A stretch of 53,030 nucleotides of DNA from JBFMEX01 sp040752215 (lineage in GTDB: Bacteria; Pseudomonadota; Alphaproteobacteria; Rhizobiales; Hyphomicrobiaceae): contig JBFMEX010000034.1 in the NCBI GenBank assembly GCA_040752215.1, positions 1 through 53,030 of the forward strand, read 5' to 3'. The notes under the pieces were generated by a model. The model was not told where the DNA came from. It saw only the letters and a list, made by a program, of their open reading frames with translations, and searched no databases. Positions 17,801-26,425 of this stretch are shown one piece after another. A program made the position numbers and the translations under genes. Position 1 is the first letter of the stretch. Each line of letters starts with the position of its first letter.

Positions 17801-19666
17801 TCAGCCGCGAGCCGGCCCCGAGGCCGGCAGCCTGACCACGAACCGTGCGCCGATCCGTTGCCGCGGCGCACCGCCGCCATCGGCCTCGGCGCCGGCATAA
17901 ATGTTCTCGGCCCAGATCTCGCCCTTGTGTGCATTGACGATCTCGCGCGAGATCGAGAGCCCGAGGCCGGAGTTGTCGCCGCGGCTCGCATGCGCGGTCG
18001 GCCGGTAGGTGTAGAACCGCCTGAAGATTGTCTCGAGCTTGTCCTCGTCGATGCCGGGGCCGCGATCCTCGACCGTGACGAGGATGTCGCCGGCGACGCG
18101 TCGCGCGCCGAGCGTGACGGTCTCGCCCTGGTCGGAGAACGAGATCGCATTGTCAGCCAAGTTGGTCAGAACCTGCGCCAGCCGGCCGTCGTGGCCGGTG
18201 ACGATCAGCGGCGTCGTGCCAGCCCGCTCGTCGAGCGCGAGCGCCAGCGTGCAGCCGCGCCGCTCGGCCTTGTCCGCGAGGATCGTCACCACGCCCCGCA
18301 TCACCTCGCCGAGATCGATCGCGGTCGTCTGCTGGCGGGCGAGCTCGGCGTCGAGACGCGAGGCCTTCGACACGTCGGTCACCAGCCGGTTGAGCCGCAT
18401 GATCTCCTTCTGGATCTGCAGGACGAGCTCGTCGCGCTGCGCGTCGGTCTTGGCAAACGACAGCGATTCCGCCGTCGAGCGGGCCGCAGTCAGCGGGTTC
18501 TTCAGCTCGTGGGCGACGTCGGCGGCGAACTTCTCGCTCGCCTCGATGCGCCGGTAGAGCGCCGCCGTCATTGCCTTGAATGCGACCGCCATCTGCCCGA
18601 CCTCGTCCTTGCGGTCCGAGTAGTCGGGCAAGTCGCGTCGCGCGTTGATGTCGTGGCTGACCAGCTCGGCGGTGCGCGAGAGGTGGCGCATCGGCCCGGC
18701 GACCGTGCGCGCGAGCAGGAACGAGGTGACGATGCTGGCCAGCAGGCCGAGCCCGGCCAGGGGCCAGATGAACGAGCGCTCCTCGGCCAGGATGTCGTCG
18801 ATCTCGCCCGGCCGGGTCGACAACAGCAGCGCGCCGAGCATGCTGTCCGCGCGGCTGATCGGCATCGCCATCGACACCATCTGCAGGCCGCGGTCGTCGA
18901 GCAGCACCATCGGCGTCTCGGTGCCCTTCAAGGCCGCGGCCACTTCCGGGTAGTACTTGCCGTTGGCCGCCCCGATCTCCTTGTAGACCTGCAGCTCCTT
19001 GTCGAGCAGCCAGTAGGTGAGACGGGTCCAGAAGTTCTTGGTCTTGACCCGCTCCTCGGCCTTGGGCGGATCGATGATCTCGCCCTTGGACAGGATCGAG
19101 GCCGAATCGACCACCAGATTGCCCTCGATGTCGTAGACCCGCGCACGCACCGTGGTCGGCTCGATCAGCCGCTTGATGAGCCGTGAGATGCGCTCCGGGC
19201 GGATCGACAGCTCGAGACTGGCGAGCCCATCGCCGTCGAGGCGCGCCTGCTTGGCCTCGCCGTGCAGCTTCTCGGGATCGAGCTCGATGCCGTAGCGCGA
19301 GATCTTGGCGTCGGCGGAGATCGCCGCGGCGATGATCTTGCCCTGGGTGTGCAACGCCTCGCGCTTGGCCGAGATCAGCCAGCCGCTCGACAGGCTGAGA
19401 TAGAGGATGCCGGCGAGCAGCACCAGGAACCCGAGCAGGTTCGAGACCAGGATGCGGCGCCACAGGCTGCCGGACAGGAAGCGCACCAGAGGCTGGCGAC
19501 GGTACCACGCCTTGATTGGCGGCCCGAGCGAGGCGAGCCAGCTCTCACTGGCGCCTCTTTGACCCGCGCTGCGGGCACGCCGGGTCGAACGGGCCGACGA
19601 CGCAGGTACCCGCTCGGAGACGTGCGCGGTCTCTCCCCCGGGCGTCGGATCGGCGCGCGTAAGCAG
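17801..19666 (-). CDS. chvG: ChvG/ExoS-type sensor histidine kinase (probable CTG start)
   Basis: Inner-membrane kinase of the ChvG-ChvI system controlling acid, envelope and host-contact responses. Visible: transmembrane helix VSNLLGFLVLLAGILYLSL, a periplasmic sensor region, a second helix LAGLGLLASIVTSFLLA, HAMP, the H box DVAHELKNPLTAARS, N box LADNAISFS and GLGLSIS. The first ATG/GTG/TTG in frame is a GTG at 19486 with no Shine-Dalgarno, lying just before the first helix. Coding-like sequence (ESWLASLGPPIKAWYRR) continues upstream, and relatives have about 60 residues there. AAGGAGG at the end of chvI lies 8 bases before a CTG at 19666, so I propose that start (621 residues). A GTG start gives 561. 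Confidence 0.88.
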   Translation of the reverse strand: MLTRADPTPGGETAHVSERVPASSARSTRRARSAGQRGASESWLASLGPPIKAWYRRQPLVRFLSGSLWRRILVSNLLGFLVLLAGILYLSLSSGWLISAKREALHTQGKIIAAAISADAKISRYGIELDPEKLHGEAKQARLDGDGLASLELSIRPERISRLIKRLIEPTTVRARVYDIEGNLVVDSASILSKGEIIDPPKAEERVKTKNFWTRLTYWLLDKELQVYKEIGAANGKYYPEVAAALKGTETPMVLLDDRGLQMVSMAMPISRADSMLGALLLSTRPGEIDDILAEERSFIWPLAGLGLLASIVTSFLLARTVAGPMRHLSRTAELVSHDINARRDLPDYSDRKDEVGQMAVAFKAMTAALYRRIEASEKFAADVAHELKNPLTAARSTAESLSFAKTDAQRDELVLQIQKEIMRLNRLVTDVSKASRLDAELARQQTTAIDLGEVMRGVVTILADKAERRGCTLALALDERAGTTPLIVTGHDGRLAQVLTNLADNAISFSDQGETVTLGARRVAGDILVTVEDRGPGIDEDKLETIFRRFYTYRPTAHASRGDNSGLGLSISREIVNAHKGEIWAENIYAGAEADGGGAPRQRIGARFVVRLPASGPARG

Positions 19667-19669
19667 GAC

Positions 19670-20377
19670 TTAGGCCTCCTTGAACCTGTATCCGACGCCG
19701 TACAGCGTCTCGATCACGTCGAAGTCGTCGTCGACCTGCTTGAACTTCTTGCGCAGGCGCTTGATGTGACTATCGATGGTGCGGTCGTCGACGTAGACTT
19801 GGTCGTCGTAGGCGGCATCCATGAGCGCGTCGCGGGTCTTGACCACGCCGGGCCTGGTGGCGAGCGCCTGTAGGATCAGGAACTCGGTCACGGTCAGCGT
19901 CACCGGCCTGTTGTCCCAGTGGCAGGTGTGGCGCTCTGGGTCGAGCTTCAGCTTGCCGCGCTCGAGCACGCGCGCCGCCTCCGGCTGCACCGCCTGCGCG
20001 TCCTTGGGCTGGAACCGGCGCAGGATCGCGCGCACCCGCTCGACCACGAGGCGCTGGGAGTAGGGCTTGGCGATATAGTCGTCGGCGCCCATCTTGAGGC
20101 CGAACAGCTCGTCGATCTCCTCGTCCTTGGAGGTCAGGAAGATGACCGGCATGTCGGACTGCTGGCGGACGCGGCGGAGCAGCTCCATGCCGTCCATACG
20201 CGGCATCTTGATGTCGAAAATGCCGAGATCGGCCGGCTCCTCGCTCAACGCCTCGAACGCCGCCTGCCCGTCGGGATAGGTGCGCACCTTGTAGCCTTCG
20301 GCCTCCAGCGCCATTCTGAGCGAGGTCAGGATGTTGCGCTCGTCGTCGACCAGCGCGATGGTGCTTTTTTCTTTCAT
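19670..20377 (-). CDS. chvI: ChvI response regulator
   Basis: 235-residue OmpR-family regulator paired with ChvG. The receiver has LVDDERNILTSL, the phospho-acceptor in FDIKMPRMDG and the switch lysine in AKPYS; the C-terminal winged helix includes VDDRTIDSHIKRLRKKFK and ends YGVGYRFKEA. The ATG at 20377 matches the family start (MKEKSTIALVDDE); the open frame continues upstream without resemblance to the family. It precedes chvG in the same reading frame, separated only by a TAA. The 135-base gap to the divergent HugZ-like gene should hold its promoter. Confidence 0.95.
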   Translation of the reverse strand: MKEKSTIALVDDERNILTSLRMALEAEGYKVRTYPDGQAAFEALSEEPADLGIFDIKMPRMDGMELLRRVRQQSDMPVIFLTSKDEEIDELFGLKMGADDYIAKPYSQRLVVERVRAILRRFQPKDAQAVQPEAARVLERGKLKLDPERHTCHWDNRPVTLTVTEFLILQALATRPGVVKTRDALMDAAYDDQVYVDDRTIDSHIKRLRKKFKQVDDDFDVIETLYGVGYRFKEA

Positions 20378-20512
20378 GTCCGTCGCCTCTGCGGCTGCCA
20401 CACACCCTGCCGCGTTTATGACCCCACGTTGTATCAAATGTGGCAGGATCACCATTGTGGAACCATGATGAACCGTATCTGAATAGGATAGCGGCAGCAC
20501 CGGGGCAAGCGG

Positions 20513-21280
20513 ATGGCCGGAACGGGGATGGCACGGAATGAGCCGAGGAGGGGCGCCGAGGCGGCCCCGGATCGCGTGGCGCGCCGCCTCGTCAGGAGCG
20601 CGTTCAAGGGCGCGCTGGCGACCCTGGACCGGTCGAGCGGGCACCCCTATGCCTCGCTGGTGACGGTGGCGACGGATGCCGCGGGCGAGCCGTTGCTGCT
20701 CGTCTCGCGGCTCGCGCTGCACACCCAGAACCTGGAGCACGACGCCCGCGCCAGCCTGCTCGTCGACGCCTCGGGCGGCGATGGCGATCCGCTCGCCGGT
20801 GGCCGGGTCAGCGTGATCGGCCGCGCCGTGCGCCTCGATCGCGGCTCCGACGCCGCCGAGCGCCGGCGCTTTCTCGCCCGCCATCCGGCGGCGGAGGGCT
20901 ATGCCAGCTTCGCCGATTTCGCGTTCTGGCGGCTTGTCGTCGAGCGCGCGCACTATGTCGGCGGCTTCGGCCGGATCGTCTCGCTCGCGCGCGAGGACGT
21001 CGTGCTCGATCTCGCCGGCCGCGAAGGCCTGCTCGCCGCCGAGGACGACATACTAGCCCACATGAACGCCGATCACGCCGACACGCTGGCGCTCTGTGCA
21101 ACCCGCCTGCTCGGTGCCGAGCCGGCCGATTGGCGCATGACCGGCATCGATCCCGAGGGGCTCGATCTCGTTGCCGGCGGCGAGGGATTGCGGCTGGATT
21201 TCGACTCCCCGATCGGCAGTCCGGCCGAGGCGCGCGTTGCCCTCGCGGCTCTTGCGCGGGCGGCACGCAGCTCGGACTAG
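20513..21280 (+). CDS. HugZ-like pyridoxamine-phosphate-oxidase-fold protein with DUF2470
   Basis: 255-residue protein. Residues about 25-170 form a split-barrel flavin-reductase-like domain (ALATLDRSSGHPYASLV, LALHTQNLEHDARASLL, HYVGGFGRI), and the C-terminal part is the DUF2470 domain (DDILAHMNADHADTLALCA). Proteins with this layout are HugZ-type haem-utilisation or haem-binding proteins, but many are uncharacterised, so the substrate is not assigned. The ATG at 20528 is an alternative start. Divergent from chvI; the stop codon lies at the edge of a strong inverted repeat. Confidence 0.85.
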   Translation: MAGTGMARNEPRRGAEAAPDRVARRLVRSAFKGALATLDRSSGHPYASLVTVATDAAGEPLLLVSRLALHTQNLEHDARASLLVDASGGDGDPLAGGRVSVIGRAVRLDRGSDAAERRRFLARHPAAEGYASFADFAFWRLVVERAHYVGGFGRIVSLAREDVVLDLAGREGLLAAEDDILAHMNADHADTLALCATRLLGAEPADWRMTGIDPEGLDLVAGGEGLRLDFDSPIGSPAEARVALAALARAARSSD

Positions 21281-21318
21281 ACCATCATGTCCGCTGGGGC
21301 ACGGGGGACATGATGGTC
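21280..21318. repeat. 13-bp perfect inverted repeat overlapping the HugZ stop
   Basis: Arms GACCATCATGTCC (21280-21292) and GGACATGATGGTC (21306-21318) are perfectly complementary around a 13-base loop. There is no U tract after it. It may act as a terminator, an mRNA-stabilising hairpin or a protein site. The remainder of the 337-base gap before pckA (21319-21617) holds no recognisable gene and should contain the pckA promoter. Confidence 0.6.
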
Positions 21319-21617
21319 CGGGGGATGGTACAGCAGCCGGCTTGCTGCCGCCCCTGCATGGAAGGTAAGCTTCCCTCGATGGGGTGTTTCGTTTCGACTT
21401 TGGGACAGGTTGTTCCCGGCATGCGCTTTGCCTAGTCAGGCCATTACGCCGGAATCGATCGTTGCTGCGAACGTGCCGGCGGCGCGCCATCGCCGGGTGA
21501 TCGCACCGGCCCGACGCGAGGCGATTCACCTATCGCTGCGCTCGGCATTTGTTTTCCGGACCGGCCGATGTCGGCGCTACCCGCCCTGAGCACAATACGG
21601 GACCGCGAAAGATCGCC

Positions 21618-23204
21618 ATGAGCACCGAGCCATCTCGCTACTTCGCCACTGTGGAAACGAACTACCGCAACAACACGCCGGCCGAGCTTGTCGAGCACGC
21701 TATCCGGCGCAACGAGGGGTGCCTCGCCGCCACCGGCGCACTTGTGGTTGAGACTGGCCAGCACACCGGCCGCTCGGCGCAGGACAAGTACGTCGTGCGC
21801 GACGCCACTACCGAGCCGGCGGTCTGGTGGGACAACTCCAAGTCGATGACGGTCGAGCAGTTCGATCGCCTGCATAACGATTTCATGGAGCTGGCACGCA
21901 AGAAGCAGCTGTTCGTGCAGGACCTCTACGCCGGCGCCGACCTCGAGCACCGCCTGCCGACCCGGGTCATGTGCGAGTACGCCTGGCATGCGCTGTTCAT
22001 CCGCCACATGCTGCGCCGTCCGACCGAGATCGAGCTTTCCGATTTCCGGCCCGAGTTCACGGTGATCAACCTGCCGAGCTTCCGCGCTGTGCCCGAGTAC
22101 CACGGCACCCGCTCGGAGACGGTCATCGCCTGCGATTTCACGCGGCGCATCGTTCTGATCGGCGGCACGTCGTATGCCGGCGAGACCAAGAAGAGCGTGT
22201 TCTCGTACTTGAACTACGTGCTGCCGGCCAAGGGCGTGATGCCGATGCACTGCTCGGCCAACGTCGGGCCGAAGGGCGATTCCGCCGTGTTCTTCGGCCT
22301 CTCCGGTACCGGCAAGACGACGCTGTCCGCCGATCCCCGCCGCACGCTCCTGGGCGACGACGAGCACGGCTGGAGCCGCCACGGCATCTTCAATTTCGAG
22401 GGCGGCTGCTACGCCAAGACGATCCGTCTCTCGAAGGAGGCCGAGCCCGAGATCTGGGACGCCTCGAATCGCTTCGCCGCGGTGCTCGAGAACGTGATCC
22501 TCGACCGCGAGCGCCGCGTCGACTTCGACGACGGCCGGCTGACCGAGAACACCCGTTCGGCCTATCCGCTCGACTACATCGCCAACGCCAGCGAGACCGG
22601 CCGCGCCGGTCACCCAAAGAACATCGTCATGCTGGCGGCCGATGCGTTCGGCGTGCTGCCGCCGATCGCCAAGCTGACGCCGAGCCAGGCGATGTATCAC
22701 TTCCTGTCCGGCTACACGGCCAAGGTGGCCGGCACCGAGAAGGGCATGGGCAACGAGCCGCAGGCGACGTTCTCGACCTGCTTCGGCGCCCCGTTCATGC
22801 CGCGTCATCCCTCGGTCTACGGCAATCTGCTGCGCAAGCTCGTCGCCGAGCACAACGTCGATTGCTGGCTGGTCAACACCGGCTGGACCGGCGGCAAGTT
22901 CGGCGAGGGTAGCCGCATGCCGATCAAGGCGACGCGCGCGCTTCTGAACGCCGCGCTGTCCGGCGAGCTCAAGGGTCAGCCGATGCGCACCGATCCGGTG
23001 TTCGGCTTCCAGGTGCCGCTGGCGCTGGCCGGGGTCGATGCGAAGATCCTCACCCCCCGCGATACCTGGGCCGATGCCAATGCCTACGACAAGCAGGCCG
23101 CGGCGCTGGTCGAGATGTTCACCAGGAATTTCGCCAAGTTCGAGGCCCACGTCGATGAGGACGTACGCCTCTCCGCGCCGGCCATGCGGGCCGCGGCGGA
23201 GTAA
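21618..23204 (+). CDS. pckA: Phosphoenolpyruvate carboxykinase (ATP)
   Basis: Converts oxaloacetate to PEP with ATP, the entry step of gluconeogenesis on C4 acids or acetate. 528 residues. Visible motifs: GQHTGRSAQDKYVVRD, kinase-1a loop GLSGTGKTTLSADP, LLGDDEHGW, and FEGGCYAKT. The ATG at 21618 (MSTEPSRYFATVE) is chosen; an upstream frame to 21549 lacks family resemblance. pckA next to chvIG is typical for Hyphomicrobiales, where ChvI influences pckA expression. Followed by a hairpin terminator. Confidence 0.96.
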   Translation: MSTEPSRYFATVETNYRNNTPAELVEHAIRRNEGCLAATGALVVETGQHTGRSAQDKYVVRDATTEPAVWWDNSKSMTVEQFDRLHNDFMELARKKQLFVQDLYAGADLEHRLPTRVMCEYAWHALFIRHMLRRPTEIELSDFRPEFTVINLPSFRAVPEYHGTRSETVIACDFTRRIVLIGGTSYAGETKKSVFSYLNYVLPAKGVMPMHCSANVGPKGDSAVFFGLSGTGKTTLSADPRRTLLGDDEHGWSRHGIFNFEGGCYAKTIRLSKEAEPEIWDASNRFAAVLENVILDRERRVDFDDGRLTENTRSAYPLDYIANASETGRAGHPKNIVMLAADAFGVLPPIAKLTPSQAMYHFLSGYTAKVAGTEKGMGNEPQATFSTCFGAPFMPRHPSVYGNLLRKLVAEHNVDCWLVNTGWTGGKFGEGSRMPIKATRALLNAALSGELKGQPMRTDPVFGFQVPLALAGVDAKILTPRDTWADANAYDKQAAALVEMFTRNFAKFEAHVDEDVRLSAPAMRAAAE

Positions 23205-23238
23205 GTCGAGCGACCGCAAGGCAACAACGATCGGCATC

Positions 23239-23270
23239 CGAGAGGGTGGTCGCGCGACCGCCCTCTCGCT
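23239..23270 (+). terminator. Hairpin terminator after pckA
   Basis: Near-perfect stem CGAGAGGGTGGTCGC / GCGACCGCCCTCTCG-type (one G-T mismatch) 34 bases after the pckA stop. No U tract follows, so it may work with Rho or stabilise the mRNA end. Confidence 0.55.
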
Positions 23271-23327
23271 ATTGAGCATCTCGTCAGGTGGACTGCGCTG
23301 CCTTCGCCATATGCGATGAGGTTAGCC

Positions 23328-24197
23328 ATGGCCCCGTCACGCAACACCGCCGTCGTCACCGGCGGCAACTCGGGCATCGGCTTCGAGACCTCGAGGGCGC
23401 TCGCCCGGCTCGGCTGGCGCGTGGTGATGACCGGCCGTAGTGCTGAGCGGCTGGCCGCCGCGCGGGAAGCGATCCGCCGGGAAACCGCGGCCGATATCGA
23501 CACAGCAGTCGGCGACTTCGCATCGCTCGCCTCGGTGCGCGCGCTCGCCCGCCGCCTCGGAGCCGAGCCGCGCATCGACGTGCTGTTGAACAACGCCGGC
23601 ATCGCGCTCGCGACCCGGCGCACGACGGCCGACGGCTTCGACATGATGGTCCAAGTCAATCACCTCGCGCCATATCTGCTGACGCGCCTCTTGTTGCCGA
23701 GGCTCGTCGCCTCGGCGCCGGCGCGCATCGTCGTCGTCGCCTCGCGCGCGCACTTCGGCGCCAAGAGTTTCGGCTTCGACGATTTCCAGTTCGAGCGGAG
23801 CTACGATCTCGTCGAGGCCTACGCGCGCACCAAGCTCTACAACTTGCTGTTCGCGCGCGAGCTGGCGCGCCGTCTCGCCGGCACCGGTGTTACCGCCAAC
23901 GCGCTGCATCCGGGCGAGATCCGCACCCGCATCGGCCTCGACGGCGATTTCGCCGGGCCACTGCAGCTGCTGATCCGCTTCGCCCACCTGTTCATGCGAC
24001 CGCAGAGCGAAGGCGCCAAGGTGACGACCTACGTTGCCACCGCTGCGGAGCTCGCAGGCGTGAGCGGGCAGTATTTCACGACCGACCTGAAGGCCGAGCA
24101 GCCGAGCCAATTGGCGCTCAGCGATGCCGGTGCCCGGCAGCTTTGGGAGATCAGCGCCGGGCTCGTCGGCCTGCCAGGCGATGAGCCATTGGCGTGA
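23328..24197 (+). CDS. Short-chain dehydrogenase/reductase, retinol-dehydrogenase-like
   Basis: 289-residue classical-type SDR. The NAD(P)-binding motif is TGGNSGIGFETSRALA with TGRSAERL after it (Arg suggesting NADP preference), NNAGI follows, and the catalytic YxxxK is YARTKLYNLL with the Ser in VASRAHFG. This pattern fits the retinol dehydrogenase/WW-oxidoreductase-like bacterial group; the substrate is unknown. Start chosen at the ATG of MAPSRNTAVV; the ATG at 23316 is possible. It ends 2 bases from the convergent fasciclin gene. Confidence 0.9.
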   Translation: MAPSRNTAVVTGGNSGIGFETSRALARLGWRVVMTGRSAERLAAAREAIRRETAADIDTAVGDFASLASVRALARRLGAEPRIDVLLNNAGIALATRRTTADGFDMMVQVNHLAPYLLTRLLLPRLVASAPARIVVVASRAHFGAKSFGFDDFQFERSYDLVEAYARTKLYNLLFARELARRLAGTGVTANALHPGEIRTRIGLDGDFAGPLQLLIRFAHLFMRPQSEGAKVTTYVATAAELAGVSGQYFTTDLKAEQPSQLALSDAGARQLWEISAGLVGLPGDEPLA

Positions 24198-24199
24198 GA

Positions 24200-24766
24200 T
24201 CAGCCCTTTTTCTTCTTCGCCGGCTTGCTCGAAGCCGGTTTCGGCAGCGGCTTCGCCAGCGCCGCCGCGACCGCCGCCGGCACGATCACCTGATCGATGA
24301 CGTGGATGATGCCGTTGTCGGCCTTCACGTCGGCCTTGACCACCTTGCCTGCGCCGGCCATCAGTCCGTTCGCTCGCTTGATGGTCAGCGGGCCGCCGGC
24401 AGTCGGGATCGAATATTCCTTGGCCTTCGGCTTCTCCAGCCGCGCGGCCGGGTAGTCGCCGCTGGCGACGTGCGCCTTCACCAGGGCGACGAGCTGCGCC
24501 TTGCGCTCGGGCTCCAGCAGCTTGAACAGTGTGCCCCTGGGAAGCTTGCCGAACGCCTCGTCGCTCGGCGCGAACAAGGTCATCGGCCCCTTGCCGCGCA
24601 GCGTCGCCTCGAGCCCGGCCATCCGCACCGCGTGCAGCAGCTGGCTGAACCCTCCGGCCTGCGCCGCCGTATCGACGATGTCGGCCGCTCGGGCCGGCGT
24701 GACGCTTGCCGTCAGTGCCATCGCCAGTGCCGCAACGAGCGGCGTGGTCAGCATTGCTCTCGACAT
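24200..24766 (-). CDS. Exported fasciclin (FAS1) domain protein
   Basis: 188 residues with a clear Sec signal peptide (PLVAALAMALTASVTPARA, cleavage after ARA) and one FAS1 domain: GPMTLFAPSDEAFGKLP is the H1 box and DNGIIHVIDQVIVP the H2 box. FAS1 proteins mediate cell-surface or matrix adhesion in many organisms and are often induced under stress in bacteria; function here is not known. The C-terminus is a Lys-rich tail (KPASSKPAKKKKG). GGGGAGTG precedes the ATG. The 170-base gap to pyrE has an A+T-rich patch likely to hold its promoter. Confidence 0.9.
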   Translation of the reverse strand: MSRAMLTTPLVAALAMALTASVTPARAADIVDTAAQAGGFSQLLHAVRMAGLEATLRGKGPMTLFAPSDEAFGKLPRGTLFKLLEPERKAQLVALVKAHVASGDYPAARLEKPKAKEYSIPTAGGPLTIKRANGLMAGAGKVVKADVKADNGIIHVIDQVIVPAAVAAALAKPLPKPASSKPAKKKKG

Positions 24767-24936
24767 GTTTCACTCCCCTGGTTTCGCTCGTTGTTCGCGC
24801 CCGGCTCGGTGCCGCAACGGTAATTTGGCTCGGATCGACGGCAACACATTTTTATCATGCACTTCAACGCAATCCAGCCGTGGATTCATTTGAATTGTCG
24901 GGCGGTGTGTCGTCTGGGCCGCATGCCCCGGAAGGC

Positions 24937-25500
24937 CTACCGGCGGAAATCGTCGACCGTCAGTAGCGGGAGGAAGGCGAGGCCCGCGGCGGTGAACGCC
25001 GCCCCGGCACCCTCCTGGCGATCGACGATGGTCACGACCGCCACCACATGGCCGCCGGCCACTGCGACCGCCTCCGCCGCCTTGATCGCCGAGCCGCCGG
25101 TCGTCGTCACGTCCTCCACCACCACTACCCTGCGCCCGGTCAGCGTCTCACCCTTGGCGAGCCCCTCGATCAGGCTCTGCGTGCCGTGCTCCTTGGCCTG
25201 CTTGCGCACGAAGAAGGCGCGAATTGGTGTGCCGCGGGCATGGCTGACAGCGGCCACCGCCGCGGCGATCGGCACCGCCCCCATCTCCAGCCCACCGACC
25301 AGCTCGGCGCCAAGTCCATCGATCCGCTCGAGAATGAGCGACGCAATCAGGTGCGCGCCGGCCGGGTGCAGCATGGTCGGCTTCATATTGAAGTAGAAGC
25401 TGGAGGTGCGCCCCGAGGCGAGCTTCATTTCCGCCCCCTGCTGGAACGAGCGCTCTTTGACGAGCGCGATCAGGGCATCCTTCGGCGTGGCGGCGGGCAT
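24937..25500 (-). CDS. pyrE: Orotate phosphoribosyltransferase
   Basis: Makes OMP from orotate and PRPP in pyrimidine synthesis. 187 residues; PRPP-binding motif VVVVEDVTTTGGSAIKA and the flexible-loop segment FFVRKQAKEHGTQSLIEG are present. Start ATG at 25500 behind AGAGGAG. Length is typical of the shorter proteobacterial/archaeal-like PyrE form. Divergent from the redoxin gene across 208 bases with no other gene. Confidence 0.95.
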   Translation of the reverse strand: MPAATPKDALIALVKERSFQQGAEMKLASGRTSSFYFNMKPTMLHPAGAHLIASLILERIDGLGAELVGGLEMGAVPIAAAVAAVSHARGTPIRAFFVRKQAKEHGTQSLIEGLAKGETLTGRRVVVVEDVTTTGGSAIKAAEAVAVAGGHVVAVVTIVDRQEGAGAAFTAAGLAFLPLLTVDDFRR

Positions 25501-25708
25501 CGGCTCCTCTGGTATCTGGCAGGTGGAAGGCTGGTGGCAGGCAATCCGCGTTCATCGTCCTGCTGTCAAGCTGGTCGGGGCTTCCCTCGACAATTCCCCC
25601 ACCCCATATCACGCGCCACTGCCGGCGGCTCGCGAAACGGGCTATGGTGCCGGCCGCTTCAGTTGGCCCGAGATCCCGGGCACCAGTCGATCGAAAGGAC
25701 CAGAGGCG

Positions 25709-26422
25709 ATGTTCAATCCCGAAGCGCCGCCCGAGCTCGATGTCGCGCGCTGGCTCAACACCGACGACAAGCTTTCGCTCGCCGGCCTCAAGGGCAAGGT
25801 GGTGGTGATGAGCGTGTTCCAGATGCTCTGCCCGGGCTCGGTCAAGCACGCCCTGCCACAGGCCGCGCGCATTGCCGCCGGCTTCGAGGACGGCGAGGTG
25901 CAGGTGATTGGCCTGCACTCGGTGTTCGAGGAGCACGCCAAACAGGGCCCGGACGCGCTGCGCGAGTTCGTCGAGGAGCACGAGCTGCCGTTCCCGGTCG
26001 CGATCGACGCCGCCGACGCGGGCGATCTTCCCAAGACGTTCATGTCCTACGAGGTGCAGGGCACGCCGACAGTGCTGATCTTCGACCGTCAGGGGCGCTT
26101 GCGCCGGCATTATCTTGGCCAAGTCGACGACATCCGCCTTGGTGCCGAGGTGATGGCGCTCGCGCTCGAGGATGTGGACAGCCCGCGCGAGGCCTCGATC
26201 GCCATCGAGCGCCGGCTCGCCGCCGCGCTGACCGATCCCAACGCCCACCACCATCATCACGACCACGAGGGCGGCTGCTGCGGCGGCGGCCATGGCCACG
26301 ACCATCACCACCACGACCACGATCACGCGCATCATCACCACGACCACGCGCACGTCCACGCCGACTCGGCCAAGGCCGGCAAGGGCGGTTGCGGCGGCGG
26401 TGGCGGCTGCGGGTGCGGCTGA
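25709..26422 (+). CDS. Redoxin/TlpA-like protein with His- and Cys-rich C-terminal tail
   Basis: 237 residues. Residues about 15-165 form a thioredoxin-fold domain: KGKVVVMSVFQMLCPGSVKH around the expected active site, then VQGTPTVLIFDRQGRLRRHY with the cis-proline. Only one cysteine is at the active site (CPGS), so the usual CxxC resolving cysteine is missing. Residues about 178-237 are a low-complexity tail with over twenty histidines, Asp and Gly, a CC pair and a terminal Gly/Cys run (GGCGGGGGCGCG), likely to bind Ni, Zn, Co or Cu. There is no signal peptide. It is followed 3 bases later by the amidotransferase gene. Confidence 0.85.
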   Translation: MFNPEAPPELDVARWLNTDDKLSLAGLKGKVVVMSVFQMLCPGSVKHALPQAARIAAGFEDGEVQVIGLHSVFEEHAKQGPDALREFVEEHELPFPVAIDAADAGDLPKTFMSYEVQGTPTVLIFDRQGRLRRHYLGQVDDIRLGAEVMALALEDVDSPREASIAIERRLAAALTDPNAHHHHHDHEGGCCGGGHGHDHHHHDHDHAHHHHDHAHVHADSAKAGKGGCGGGGGCGCG

Positions 26423-26425
26423 GCC

